Shown here: positions 7,804 through 16,115 of the stretch, piece after piece
How the letters are laid out: each line of letters opens with the position of its first letter
Position numbering within the stretch: position 1 is the stretch's first letter
Source: G963422745 sp965214285
GTDB lineage: Bacteria > Actinomycetota > Acidimicrobiia > Acidimicrobiales > Aldehydirespiratoraceae
Direction: 5' to 3'
DNA length: 64,000 nt
Assembly (NCBI GenBank): GCA_965214285.1
Contig: OZ243946.1
Coordinates: 2,914,001 to 2,978,000 of the forward strand
The notes under the pieces: model-generated
What the model saw: only the letters and a program-made list of their open reading frames with translations
Told to the model about the DNA's origin: nothing
Databases searched by the model: none
Position numbers and translations under genes: made by a program

Positions 7804-8239
7804 TCTCTGGCTGTCGATCCATCCGCGTTGGGCCAACGCCATCGTGGACGGGCGCAAGACGGTCGAGCTGCGACGCCGCGCACCCAGCGTCAAAGCCGGT
7901 GCCGCCGCGGTTCTCTATGCGACCTCCCCCGAATGCTGCGTGGTCGCGACTGCTGTCGTCCGGGGCGTGGTCTCTCTGCCGCTGCCCCAGCTCTGGGCGC
8001 AATACGGCACCCCGGCCGCGGTCACCCGTGCCGAGTTCCGCCGGTACTTCCGCGGGCAGCGGGCGGGCTCAGCCATCGAACTGGAGGCCGTCCGCACCCT
8101 GACCAGCCCGGTCGGCCTGCACCGCTTGCGCGAGCTCGGCATCCGTCCGGCTCAGGGCTGGCGGTACCTGTCTCCCCGGTTGGTCGAGCGCCTCCTGGCG
8201 GACACGGCCCACGCAGAACGCGAACTGCTGGCTTCGTAG
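7796..8239 (+). CDS. ASCH/PUA-like domain protein (COG4933-like), probable CTG start
   Basis: About 147 residues if started at CTG 7796. The sequence LWLSIHPRWANAIVDGRKTVELRRR is the family signature at the front of ASCH-type PUA-like proteins; it is cut here into parts LWLSIHPRWANAI and DGRKTVELRRR. The only standard start (GTG 7844) would remove the first half of it. The frame opens at 7787 with no ATG, GTG or TTG before 7844; CTG at 7796 lies next to the upstream TGA (CTGACTGA) and suits translational coupling. Later features (SRxEFRRYF-type segment and PAQGWRYLSP) also match the family. The role is predicted RNA or nucleotide binding. Confidence 0.7.
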   Translation: MTDLWLSIHPRWANAIVDGRKTVELRRRAPSVKAGAAAVLYATSPECCVVATAVVRGVVSLPLPQLWAQYGTPAAVTRAEFRRYFRGQRAGSAIELEAVRTLTSPVGLHRLRELGIRPAQGWRYLSPRLVERLLADTAHAERELLAS

Positions 8240-8295
8240 CGCGCGGCGCAGGTCGCTTCGGTGTCGTCAGCTCGTAATCGGCCTCGGCCGAGTGG

Positions 8296-11200
8296 TCAGT
8301 CAGGGTCGTCACGGCAGGGTTCGAGGGCGGCCAGCACGTCGTCGACGCAGCCGGAGAGATCGGTGCTGAGCCGCCGTCCGCTGAAGCGCAGCACCGCCCA
8401 GCCCTGCGCCTCGATCGCCCTGTCGCGGCTGGCGTCAGCCGCACGGTCGGTGTGGAAGGCGGCGCCGTCGCATTCGATGTCGAGCCGGCAGCCGTCCCGT
8501 TGCACCGCCAGGTCGAGCCGGTGGCCTGCGACCACCACCCCGGTCTGCGCCGACACGCCTCGACCCAGCAGAGCCTCGTGCAGCGCCAGCTCCAGCGGAC
8601 TGTCGAACGCACCCGCCTCGAGGCGGCTCACATAGCGGGCCAGATCAGCGAGCAGGTTGCGATGGCTCAGGCAGGCCTCCATGTTGCCGACGATCACAAG
8701 CCTGCGCCGCGCCCTGGTCAATGTGACGTTGACGAGATTGGCGTCGGCAGGCCAGGCGGCCTGGCGCTCGGTCATCGACGGGCCCACCACCGGCGAGAAG
8801 TAGATGACGTCTCGCTCGTCGCCCTGGAAGCGGTGCGCGGTCGCCACCGTGACCTCGCGGGCCATATCGCCGATGCCGCGCCTCACAAGCTCGCCCCCGA
8901 TCAGATCGGCTTGCGCCCGGTACGGGGTCACCACGCCCAGCGATAGGCCCAGCCCGGCCAGCATCGGGGCATCGCTCACGACGGCGTTCGCCACGGCGGC
9001 CGCTTCGACGGGATTCTCCCGGCTTCTCCCCTGCGGGCCCTTTCGGCTGTCGCCGTCGACCCGGTGCCACTCGATGGCGGGCATGTCCTCGGGCGGGCGG
9101 CTCTCCGAGCACAGCTCCAGCCGGCCGTCGTAGAAGCGCTCGTTTGAGAAACCGATGATCGCCGGATGCGACCGGAAGTGCATGTCGAGGAACAGCGGCG
9201 ACTCGTCGACCCGCGACGACGCCAGCCCGAAGCAGCTCCTGGCCCGGTAGCTGAACTCGTCCACACGATCCTCGGCCAGCCCCCACCGTCGGCCGATGGA
9301 GCGCTCCCGGGCCTCGCCCAGCGATGTGATGTGGATGAGCTGTCGCCGGTCGCCGATGATCAGCGCCCGCCGCGCCCGCGCCAGCAGCGGCAGGGCCGAC
9401 GCCACATCGCACTGGGATGCCTCGTCGATCACCACCAGGTCGAACATTCCCGAGATCAGCGGCAAGTTCGTGCGCGCCGACAGGTTCGTGACACCCCACA
9501 CCGGGATAGCGGGCAGCGCCGATTCGATGAGGCCCCGGGCCCGCCTTGCCTGCGAGCGGGCGGGCGAGAGCAGCTCGGCGAGCTGGCCTGCGGCAGTGCG
9601 GGCTGCCGGGTCGTCTCGGCGGACCTGTTCCCAGCGTGCGTCGATGAGCGCCCGGCCGGCAGCGTTTCGCTCGGCGGCGATGGCGTGTAGCTGGTCGTCG
9701 AGCTCCTGCTTGGAGGGCAGCGAATCGATCTCTGCTCGCTGCCGGTCGATCTCTTCCTGCTGCCGGGCGATCTCTGCTCGCTGCCGGTCGATCTCTTCTT
9801 GGCGCCGGGCGATCTCTGCTCGGGTGGCCTGCACCCAGCGGATGGTGTCCACGATTTCCGCCACGGCCTTCTCCACGGGGCCGAGATCACGCCGCGGAGC
9901 CAGGGAGCGCCTCGGCCTCACCGGCACCGAGCGCAGCGGTGCGTCGATCTCGTCCTGGCCGAGGCCGGCTAGCTCTTTCAGGGCTGCCAGCTCCTCCCTT
10001 GCCTGATCGAGACGCTGTCGGTGCTTGCGCCAGCGACGGAACCAACCGAGACCATCCGCGAAGGCATCGAGGGCGACACGTGCCCGCGCAACGGCCTCTT
10101 CGAGCCGGTCGGGGTCGGCGTCGAGCGAGTCGGCATCGGCGTCGAGGAGTGCTAGGTCGTTGACTGCATCTGAGTGGGCGCGGACCCGTTCTTCGAGGCT
10201 GTGCGTGCGGTCCCTCAGATCGGCTTTGGCCTGGCCGAGCTCACCTTCGAGGCGGGCGCGGCGGTGTTGTACCTCGTGAATGGCGCCGACCCGCTCCTCG
10301 GCTCGAGCCCAGCGCCGACGCACCTGCGCGGGCGAGACAGCCCTGCGCGGCACGGCGAGGATGCCGGCGATGCCCTGGGCCACTTCGCTGCGGCGACTCG
10401 CCGCCCCAGCGCGCACTATGCACGGGTCGGTGCTCGCCGAGGCGAGACGCTCGAAGACCACGTCCACGGCCTTGTTGTTCTTCGAGGCGAACAGCACGGT
10501 CTCCTCCCGTGCGACAGCCGCGGCCACGACGTTCACGAGCACCTGCGACTTGCCGGTGCCCGGCGGCCCCGTGACCACGGTGAGGACGTTCTCCATGGCC
10601 GAGGCCACGGCCTGATCCTGCGCCAGCGTGGAGGGCACGACCGTGGGATGCGGCGCCGGCAGCGAGGCGACAGGGGCAGGGTCCTGGCCCAGCATCACCG
10701 CTGCCGGAGTCCCCGCCGCCAGTCCGGGCTTGCTCAGCATCTCCTGGAGATCGTCCAGGAGCATGCGCGTGATCTGGGTCGATCGGTTGGCGACGACGAG
10801 CAGGCCCGAGTTGTGGACGCCTGCGCTGTCATCGAGCGGCACAAGCCTGTGGGGATCGAGCCGATCGAGGCCGTCCACTCCGCCGTCCTCGAGGACCCCG
10901 AGAATCGCTGTGGCACGCTCCGCGCCCGATCGGGCTTCCTCGACGGCGGGCGACTGCTCGACCAGACGCGCCATGGCGTCGCGTTCATCGCGGTGAATGC
11001 CCAGCAGATCGAGCGCGAACGGGTTCAGGTCGACGCCGCCCGCGTCGGGCTCGATGCCCCAGGCGCCTGCGTTGTGAACCAGGCGGACGTCGCACATCAG
11101 CAGCGGCGCGGCGATCAGCCCCGAGGACCGGCCCTGGCCATCGGCCCCGACGACCAGCGGCCATCCCGCCACTATCGACTCGCCGAGGGCCAACTCCCGC

Positions 11201-11643
11201 TGCCGGCACCACTGCTCCACCGGGCGGTCGCCTGGCAGCCGACGATCCCCGATCAGAGGGCTCGCACCGGCACCGAGCTCGACATGGCCGCGGCCGCCGG
11301 GCCGCACGCGAACCTCGCCGGCTGCCTCGGCCTCGACGCAGCCGATGTAGAACCCGATGATCTGGGCTACCGGGTCGTCAGGGGGACCGCTGCGCTCGGA
11401 GTCCGTGACATCGGCGTGCAGCTCGAGCCTGCCCCCGTACTCGCTCACCCGGCCGCGCACCGTGACGCGAGCACCCTCCACGGGAGCGCGGCCCGCATCC
11501 CACCACACCACCGTCACCTCATCGCCGTCGTCGGTGACCAGCGTCGCCTTGACGAAAGGCTCCGAGCCCGACCGCGGGCGGATCACGCGCCGGTCCCGGA
11601 CCACGCCTGTGACGGTGGCCTCCTCGCCAGGCACAAGCCTCAC
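8296..11643 (-). CDS. SF1 helicase fused to C-terminal DUF559/Vsr-like nuclease
   Basis: A 1115-residue protein. The GTG at 11643 is chosen because it overlaps the stop of the XRE gene (GTGA); residues upstream of it are only a shadow of that gene. An N-terminal OB-fold-like segment (about 1-80) is followed by an AAA_11/AAA_12-type Upf1-like helicase: Walker A GPPGTGKS (359-366), DEAS box (740-743), GDRRQL, and LTRAR motif VI (about 975). A charged coiled coil of 14-residue repeats (608-638) is inserted between the two. Residues about 1014-1107 form a PD-(D/E)xK domain (HRLDLAV, RLDIECDG) typical of DUF559. A helicase plus nuclease in one chain suits an anti-phage or DNA-processing effector. 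Confidence 0.85.
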   Translation of the reverse strand: MRLVPGEEATVTGVVRDRRVIRPRSGSEPFVKATLVTDDGDEVTVVWWDAGRAPVEGARVTVRGRVSEYGGRLELHADVTDSERSGPPDDPVAQIIGFYIGCVEAEAAGEVRVRPGGRGHVELGAGASPLIGDRRLPGDRPVEQWCRQRELALGESIVAGWPLVVGADGQGRSSGLIAAPLLMCDVRLVHNAGAWGIEPDAGGVDLNPFALDLLGIHRDERDAMARLVEQSPAVEEARSGAERATAILGVLEDGGVDGLDRLDPHRLVPLDDSAGVHNSGLLVVANRSTQITRMLLDDLQEMLSKPGLAAGTPAAVMLGQDPAPVASLPAPHPTVVPSTLAQDQAVASAMENVLTVVTGPPGTGKSQVLVNVVAAAVAREETVLFASKNNKAVDVVFERLASASTDPCIVRAGAASRRSEVAQGIAGILAVPRRAVSPAQVRRRWARAEERVGAIHEVQHRRARLEGELGQAKADLRDRTHSLEERVRAHSDAVNDLALLDADADSLDADPDRLEEAVARARVALDAFADGLGWFRRWRKHRQRLDQAREELAALKELAGLGQDEIDAPLRSVPVRPRRSLAPRRDLGPVEKAVAEIVDTIRWVQATRAEIARRQEEIDRQRAEIARQQEEIDRQRAEIDSLPSKQELDDQLHAIAAERNAAGRALIDARWEQVRRDDPAARTAAGQLAELLSPARSQARRARGLIESALPAIPVWGVTNLSARTNLPLISGMFDLVVIDEASQCDVASALPLLARARRALIIGDRRQLIHITSLGEARERSIGRRWGLAEDRVDEFSYRARSCFGLASSRVDESPLFLDMHFRSHPAIIGFSNERFYDGRLELCSESRPPEDMPAIEWHRVDGDSRKGPQGRSRENPVEAAAVANAVVSDAPMLAGLGLSLGVVTPYRAQADLIGGELVRRGIGDMAREVTVATAHRFQGDERDVIYFSPVVGPSMTERQAAWPADANLVNVTLTRARRRLVIVGNMEACLSHRNLLADLARYVSRLEAGAFDSPLELALHEALLGRGVSAQTGVVVAGHRLDLAVQRDGCRLDIECDGAAFHTDRAADASRDRAIEAQGWAVLRFSGRRLSTDLSGCVDDVLAALEPCRDDPD
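9730..9822 (-). repeat. 42-bp tandem repeat encoding helicase coiled coil
   Basis: Just over two copies of a 42-bp unit encode RAEIARQQEEIDRQ-type 14-residue repeats, which are ideal coiled-coil heptad pairs within the helicase gene. Confidence 0.8.
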
Positions 11644-11882
11644 AGCTTCATCGCCCCCGCGGGTCCCTGGGCGATCGACCCACGCTCGATGCGGCTGATG
11701 TCGGCCTGGTCCATGCCGCACCGCTCGGCGAGCTGAGCCTGGGTCAGCCCGTGACGAGCGCGCAGATCAACGACCCGCATGGCGAGCCGATACGCCCGCT
11801 CGAACGTCTCGGCGTGCTCCTGCGATGATGCATCGAGCCTCGCTCGACGCTGGGCGGCGATGTCCTCGTAGCTGCGGGCCAT
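11640..11882 (-). CDS. Truncated XRE regulator coupled to helicase gene
   Basis: 80 residues from the ATG at 11882 (MARSYEDIAAQRRARLD). It is a paralogue of the antitoxin at 12297-12584: 209 bp (11674-11882 and 12376-12584) align without gaps. Identity stops right after RIERGS, where a short unrelated tail (IAQGPAGAMKL) replaces the last helices of the domain. Its stop overlaps the helicase GTG. This layout suggests a recombination that placed a duplicated antitoxin front end onto the helicase gene. Whether the truncated HTH still binds DNA is doubtful. Confidence 0.75.
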   Translation of the reverse strand: MARSYEDIAAQRRARLDASSQEHAETFERAYRLAMRVVDLRARHGLTQAQLAERCGMDQADISRIERGSIAQGPAGAMKL

Positions 11883-12009
11883 CCCAGAGTCTGCCTCTCG
11901 TCTCCCGCCATCAGGCGAAGTCTCGGGTGAGGGCGGCCAACGGGGCCTCAGCACACTTGGGGCCAAGGCGCAGAGTGCGCCCGGGCCAGGCGGGAGTGAG
12001 CCCGGGGAC

Positions 12010-12054
12010 AGCAAGGCCCCGGTCGTAGCGGCGGACTACTCCCAGGGCCTTGCT
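12010..12054 (-). terminator. Hairpin downstream of initiator tRNA 1
   Basis: A 9-bp inverted repeat (AGCAAGGCC / GGCCTTGCT) with a long GC-rich loop starts directly after the tRNA 3' CCA. There is no T-run, so it may be a processing or weak terminator structure. Confidence 0.4.
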
Positions 12055-12130
<76 letters not shown>

Positions 12131-12296
12131 GGCGACAAGCTAGCAGCTGTCGGGGCGACTTCCACCACCCACCACGATTCCGCCCCTCCGCTCGTGCTGA
12201 GATGCCGAGCGACAAGTCGGATCGAAGCGCGCACAGGATCAGATCCAGCGGCGATCTCGTCGTCGGCGTGGGCCGCCCTCTGTCCAACAGGCGGGC

Positions 12297-12584
12297 TCAG
12301 GAGACTCGCTCGACAAGCCTCAGGTCGGCTTCGAGCGCATCGGCGATCCGCTGCAGGACCCGCGTGGTCGGACAGGTCGACCCACGCTCGATGCGGCTGA
12401 TGTCGGCCTGGTCCATGCCGCACCGCTCCGCGAGCTGAGCTTGCGTCAGACCGTGACGAGCGCGCAGATCGACGACCTGCATGGCGATCCGGTACGCCTG
12501 CTCGAACACCTCGGCGTACTCCTGTGTTCCAGCATCGAGCTTCGCTCGGCGCTGGGCGGTGATGTCCTCGTAGCTGCGGGCCAT
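12297..12584 (-). CDS. XRE-family antitoxin/regulator (HigA-like)
   Basis: 95 residues starting MARSYEDITAQRRAKLD, with a strong Shine-Dalgarno (GGAGAAGGAG) before the ATG. Residues about 44-92 form a full HTH_XRE domain (LTQAQLAERCGMDQADISRI and following helices). It lies 64 bp downstream of the RelE-like toxin gene in the same direction. That is the toxin-first order of HigBA-type pairs, and it has its own promoter in the gap. It would neutralise the toxin and repress the operon; a palindrome in its own promoter and another in front of the whole operon are candidate operators. Confidence 0.85.
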   Translation of the reverse strand: MARSYEDITAQRRAKLDAGTQEYAEVFEQAYRIAMQVVDLRARHGLTQAQLAERCGMDQADISRIERGSTCPTTRVLQRIADALEADLRLVERVS

Positions 12585-12608
12585 CTCAGCTCCTTCTCCT
12601 GTTCCATC

Positions 12609-12637
12609 AGTATGGCGTATTCCCCATAGTAATGCAA
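12609..12637 (-). promoter_or_regulatory. Internal promoter and near-palindrome before antitoxin gene
   Basis: Minus strand: TTGCAT (12632-12637), 17-bp spacer, CATACT (12609-12614). An ACTATGG / CCATACT near-inverted repeat (12609-12630) fills the spacer and overlaps the -10, a natural repressor site for autoregulation. It allows antitoxin synthesis independent of the operon. Confidence 0.6.
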
Positions 12638-12648
12638 CAGCTGGACTC

Positions 12649-13092
12649 CTACCGCCTCCGTCGCTGCTGCTCCTTGAACTGCACGAGCAGCCTGCGGGCA
12701 CGCTCGATCTCACGCTGCTGGCGTCTCGGCTTCGGATCCTTCCCTTTGTCGTAGCCGCCAAGCAGCAGGACAACCCTGCCGCCGTAGAAGTGGACGAACA
12801 CTCGAAGCAGGACCTTCTCAGGCGCTGCCTTGAGTCCGTCGGTCTCCCGGCCCAGCATGCGGGCAATCTCATCGGCATCATGTCGCACTCGGAACTCGTG
12901 CAGGCCTTGCCCCAGCGCCTTGAGCCACTCGGTCTTCGCCAAATCGATGCCCCGCTCGGAGAGCACCAGCCGAATGGCTGTGTCCAGAGCGGCGAACTTG
13001 AAGTCCGACAGACCACCCATGAACGCATCGAACGGAATCGAGCCGTCGTTAGCTTCGAAGGGCTGGAGAGTCCAGGGCTTGCTCGCTGTCAT
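12649..13092 (-). CDS. Phage Gp49-like / RelE-ParE superfamily toxin
   Basis: 147 residues from the ATG at 13092, which overlaps the methylase stop by 4 nt (ATGA). WTLQPFEANDGSIPFDAFM, then WLKALGQGLHEFRVRHD and RVFVHFYGGRVVLLLGGYDK followed by a basic tail, are the hallmarks of Gp49-like HigB/RelE toxins (mRNA interferase fold). The C-terminal KPRRQQREIERARRL stretch is strongly basic. It is followed by an XRE antitoxin. It is unusual for such a pair to be embedded at the end of a methylase operon. Confidence 0.85.
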   Translation of the reverse strand: MTASKPWTLQPFEANDGSIPFDAFMGGLSDFKFAALDTAIRLVLSERGIDLAKTEWLKALGQGLHEFRVRHDADEIARMLGRETDGLKAAPEKVLLRVFVHFYGGRVVLLLGGYDKGKDPKPRRQQREIERARRLLVQFKEQQRRRR

Positions 13093-15284
13093 TGCGGCTC
13101 CCCTCTGCCAGCGAAGAGCAACTCGATCTCCAAAGCCCGCAGATCGGCCAAGCACTGTCGCACCTGGTCGACATCGACGATCGCCGAATCGAACAGCTCC
13201 AGCATCTGCGCCGCTTGCGTCTGCCGTTCGAGTGGAGGGACTGGAATTCTGAACGCCAGCAGTGCCCTGGGGCTCAGTCTCGGCAGCGTCGTCCCGCTCC
13301 TGTGACGAGCGGCCTGATCGGCGTAGCCGGCCGATCGGATCCATGCGTAGATCCACGCTCCGGTGAGTTCGGGGACCGTGGGCCGGATCACGACGCACCG
13401 GCCGCAGAGCACAGCTCCCTCGTCGCGCTGGTCCACGAGGGCGGACCTCGCCCCCCGTCGCGTCGAGGCGATGACCACGTCCCCGGCTAGCAGGCGCACT
13501 GGGTGCTTGGCCCCGGATGCAAGCGACTCGGCATCGACGAATCGGGGCGCGCCCGTTCCGCCCGATTCGATCTCGTCGGCACCGAAGAACCGAAGGCCGC
13601 GGGAGTCATCGGTCGGCGTTGCGGCAGCCCTCGCCAGGAGGGTTCCATGCAACACGGCGGCCACCTCGGAGAGAGCCTTCTCGACCGAATGCGCAGTCAG
13701 CTCCTCTTCCGCCGAGAACGAGCCGAGCAGCCGCTGAACAGCCTCCTCAGCTTCGCCGGCCGCCCTCGGGAGCCTTCGCCGAAGATCGTCCGCCTGGCCA
13801 CGGCTCGCGGCGAAGTCGACCTCGACGGCAGGCCGATAGCGAGCAGGATCGAGGACCGCCTCGTTGTCGATGACAGTATCGACGCCGACCACCCAGGCGA
13901 TGTCGGGATCGAGTTGAGCTGCGTTGACGCCGGCTCGGACGGCCGCCGCGATCCGCTCGATGTCCTCCTCTGCGAAGGAGTGCTGCGACCTGCCTGTTGT
14001 TCCCAGGGCCGAAGCATCCACGAACAGCAGGCTCTGGCGACGCTCGCCCGGCGAACTGAGCACCCAGAGCAGTAGGGGGATCGATGTGTCGCCGCGCATC
14101 CGGCCGGGCAGCTGCACTACCGCCTCGATGACACCAGCTTCGAGCATCGCCGTGCGGATCCTCGCCTCGCCACCGCCCCGGAAGGCCGCCCCATTGGCGG
14201 TGACGACGAGCGCTCTGCCTCCTTCGGCAAGGCATCTCAGCGCCAACTGCACCCAGGCGAGATCAGCGTTGTTCGGCGGGGGCATGCCGTAAGCCCATCG
14301 ATCATCGACATAGAGGGCGGCGTCGCCCCAGTCCCTCAGGCCTAGCGGAGGGTCGAGGAGGACGAGATCGGCCCTAGGCAGATCGTCGGTCGGGACGCGA
14401 AGGGCGTCGGCCTTGTGCAATTCGACGTCCACCCCATGGAGGAAGAAGCGGGCGCGTGCGATTCTGAGCGCTTCTTCGTTGATCTCGTAGCCAGCGACGC
14501 GCCGGGCCGGAGCCGTCTGCTGTTCAGACCAGAGGGCCGCTGAGAGCAGCAGCCCTCCCTCTCCGCAGGCGAGATCGACAACCGAGCCGCCGTCCTGCTC
14601 GGCAAGGCAGATCATGAGCTTCGTCACGGCGTCGGGCGTGGAGAACCAGCCGCGGAACCTGTCCAAGTCGCTCGCTCGGCCGATCACGTCCTCGAACAGG
14701 TCGAGGCGCGGGGAGGACTGGGCCGCCGCGTCCAGGCTGTCGACAAGCTGCGTGAGGGAACGTGCCTCGATCGATGAAGCAGCAGCCAAGCCAGGCACGA
14801 GCAGATCGGTCAGAATCGGGTTGGCATCCTCGATCTGCGCCGCAGCCGCTCTGAGCGTCTCGGCGAGGCCATCGGGAGATGCGCGCCGGACGCGGTCCCA
14901 TAGGGCCGCGGGTACGACGCTCGGGGCTGGGGCAGCAGCGTCGTCAGTACGGACGGCTCGTTCGCACGCTTCGAGGTAGACGAGCACAGACACGAGCAGG
15001 CGGGTGATCTGGTGCGATGTCAGGGAACTGCGCAGTCGGTCCGCAAGCGCCCATGCCACGACCCTCGCCGGTACCCGCTGGTCCAGCCTCCCGTTCTCGA
15101 TCAGCCAGCTCTCGATCTCTCTCAGATCGAAGCGCCCGCTCGCGTCGGGCACCGGGAAGCGGGCATGGCGCTTGCGCCAGTTGGCCACCGCCGAACGGCC
15201 CACCCCTGCTATCTCAGCGATCTGATGCACGTCGACGGTGATCCGGTCGGTGCTCTCGCTGATGGCGTCTCCGACTTCGTTCAT
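13089..15284 (-). CDS. N6-adenine DNA methylase fused to a type I specificity (TRD) domain
   Basis: 731 residues. An N-terminal HTH (about 16-45, VHQIAEIAGVGRSAVANWRK) precedes a helical region and an HsdM-type methylase domain: motif I DLACGEGG (237-244) and motif IV DPPL (311-314), which is a variant of NPPF/Y. Residues about 560-690 look like one target-recognition half of an HsdS subunit (GDVVIASTRRGARSALVDQ, then LSPRALLAFRIPVPPLERQ) with a terminal helix. One chain therefore carries modification and recognition. Its ATG overlaps the NYN gene stop by 4 nt and its stop overlaps the toxin ATG, so it is the centre of a coupled operon. No R subunit adjoins it. Confidence 0.85.
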   Translation of the reverse strand: MNEVGDAISESTDRITVDVHQIAEIAGVGRSAVANWRKRHARFPVPDASGRFDLREIESWLIENGRLDQRVPARVVAWALADRLRSSLTSHQITRLLVSVLVYLEACERAVRTDDAAAPAPSVVPAALWDRVRRASPDGLAETLRAAAAQIEDANPILTDLLVPGLAAASSIEARSLTQLVDSLDAAAQSSPRLDLFEDVIGRASDLDRFRGWFSTPDAVTKLMICLAEQDGGSVVDLACGEGGLLLSAALWSEQQTAPARRVAGYEINEEALRIARARFFLHGVDVELHKADALRVPTDDLPRADLVLLDPPLGLRDWGDAALYVDDRWAYGMPPPNNADLAWVQLALRCLAEGGRALVVTANGAAFRGGGEARIRTAMLEAGVIEAVVQLPGRMRGDTSIPLLLWVLSSPGERRQSLLFVDASALGTTGRSQHSFAEEDIERIAAAVRAGVNAAQLDPDIAWVVGVDTVIDNEAVLDPARYRPAVEVDFAASRGQADDLRRRLPRAAGEAEEAVQRLLGSFSAEEELTAHSVEKALSEVAAVLHGTLLARAAATPTDDSRGLRFFGADEIESGGTGAPRFVDAESLASGAKHPVRLLAGDVVIASTRRGARSALVDQRDEGAVLCGRCVVIRPTVPELTGAWIYAWIRSAGYADQAARHRSGTTLPRLSPRALLAFRIPVPPLERQTQAAQMLELFDSAIVDVDQVRQCLADLRALEIELLFAGRGEPQ

Positions 15285-15751
15285 GCAGACTCCTGGAGAA
15301 CCCAGCGTTCGGATGGCCTGTAGGGCAAGAGGGCACAGACGCTCGCTGCTTGGCGCAGCCTTGTCGACATGCTTCCGGGCCGGGACACCGCGGTGACGTG
15401 AATGCCCGCTCGGCCGAGTCGGGCGACATCATCTGCGAAGATGCCGTCACCGGAGCCTACGAAGACACGACGGCAGCGCACAACGCTCGGATCCTGGCGA
15501 ATCGCGTCGATGAGGGCCAGGTCGGCGCCATCCGGCCCCGACCGCCAGATGTGTCGTCCACGACGCCAGCTCCAGCGGACCACCGGGGCGGCGCGGTGGC
15601 TGCAGGCGATGACGACCAGGTCGCCGTCGCTAACGAAGGCCGCTCGATACAGGTCTCTGCAGGCCGCTACCTGATCGGCTGTGGGTCTGGGAGAACCGGT
15701 CAGGTTCTCGATGTCGACTAGGTGGTATGCGGGATACTCGGTGAAGTCCAT
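15281..15751 (-). CDS. NYN/PIN-like nuclease, first gene of methylase operon
   Basis: 156 residues. HLVDIENL (D13), SGPDGADLALIDAI (D74, D77) and GSGDGIFADDVARL (D102) give the spaced acidic residues of NYN-domain nucleases, a PIN-like fold that usually cuts RNA. The closing strand IHVTAVSRPGS fits too. The start is an ATG only 6 nt after a TATAGT -10 box, implying a leaderless transcript. Coupling to the methylase (ATGA overlap) suggests the nuclease is the effector of the system or processes RNA for it. Confidence 0.75.
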   Translation of the reverse strand: MDFTEYPAYHLVDIENLTGSPRPTADQVAACRDLYRAAFVSDGDLVVIACSHRAAPVVRWSWRRGRHIWRSGPDGADLALIDAIRQDPSVVRCRRVFVGSGDGIFADDVARLGRAGIHVTAVSRPGSMSTRLRQAASVCALLPYRPSERWVLQESA

Positions 15752-15757
15752 GACCCC

Positions 15758-15793
15758 ACTATAGCGTCACGATAACTGTGACACAACGTCACA
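15758..15793 (-). promoter_or_regulatory. Promoter with perfect palindromic operator
   Basis: Minus strand: -35 TTGTGT (15781-15786), 17-bp spacer, -10 TATAGT (15758-15763), 6 nt before the ATG. A perfect inverted repeat TGTGAC-5-GTCACA (15777-15793) covers the -35 and is a likely binding site for the operon's XRE regulator. A second half site (CGTCAC, 15765-15770) lies toward the -10. A further inverted repeat CTGCA-6-TGCAG lies at 15794-15809. Confidence 0.75.
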
Positions 15794-16018
15794 CTGCAAA
15801 TTTCTGCAGAATAGCCCCGCTAGCTGCGCTGACGCGCTGGTCGCAAGCGCTCAAAGTCCGGCCAAACATGCCCAAAGCTTGATTCTGGCCTCTTCCGAGC
15901 ACCCATGCAGGGGCTATTCACCAGGTCAAGATGCCGCGCCGCGGTACCGTGCCCGTCGTCTCCGATGCGGCGAAGCCGGCGGGTGCCGGGGGGCTTTCGT
16001 GGCGAGGGTCCGCCAAGG

Positions 16019-16111
16019 TTGCGAGGGGTCGCAGCGTGCCGATATGGTGAGGGCCATAACCTCCTGTGCGCTTCGACGCACAGGCCCCGGGGCCCCTCCT
16101 CGTGAGGGGCC
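16019..16111 (+). ncRNA. Promoter-hairpin unit A (candidate small RNA)
   Basis: TTGCGA (16019), 18-bp spacer, TATGGT (16043), then a perfect 8-bp hairpin CCTGTGCG-cttcga-CGCACAGG (16063-16084) and a GGCCCCTC-5-GAGGGGCC hairpin (16091-16111) ending in a weak T-rich tail. The predicted RNA is about 60 nt with no open reading frame. It is the first of three related units. Confidence 0.5.
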
Positions 16112-16115
16112 TCTG

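Noticed and set aside
8296..8336. Helicase start at the ATG inside the XRE gene (11721)
   Set aside because: The first 26 residues from that ATG are a frame-shadow of the XRE coding sequence; the same shadow appears opposite the intact antitoxin at 12.4 kb.
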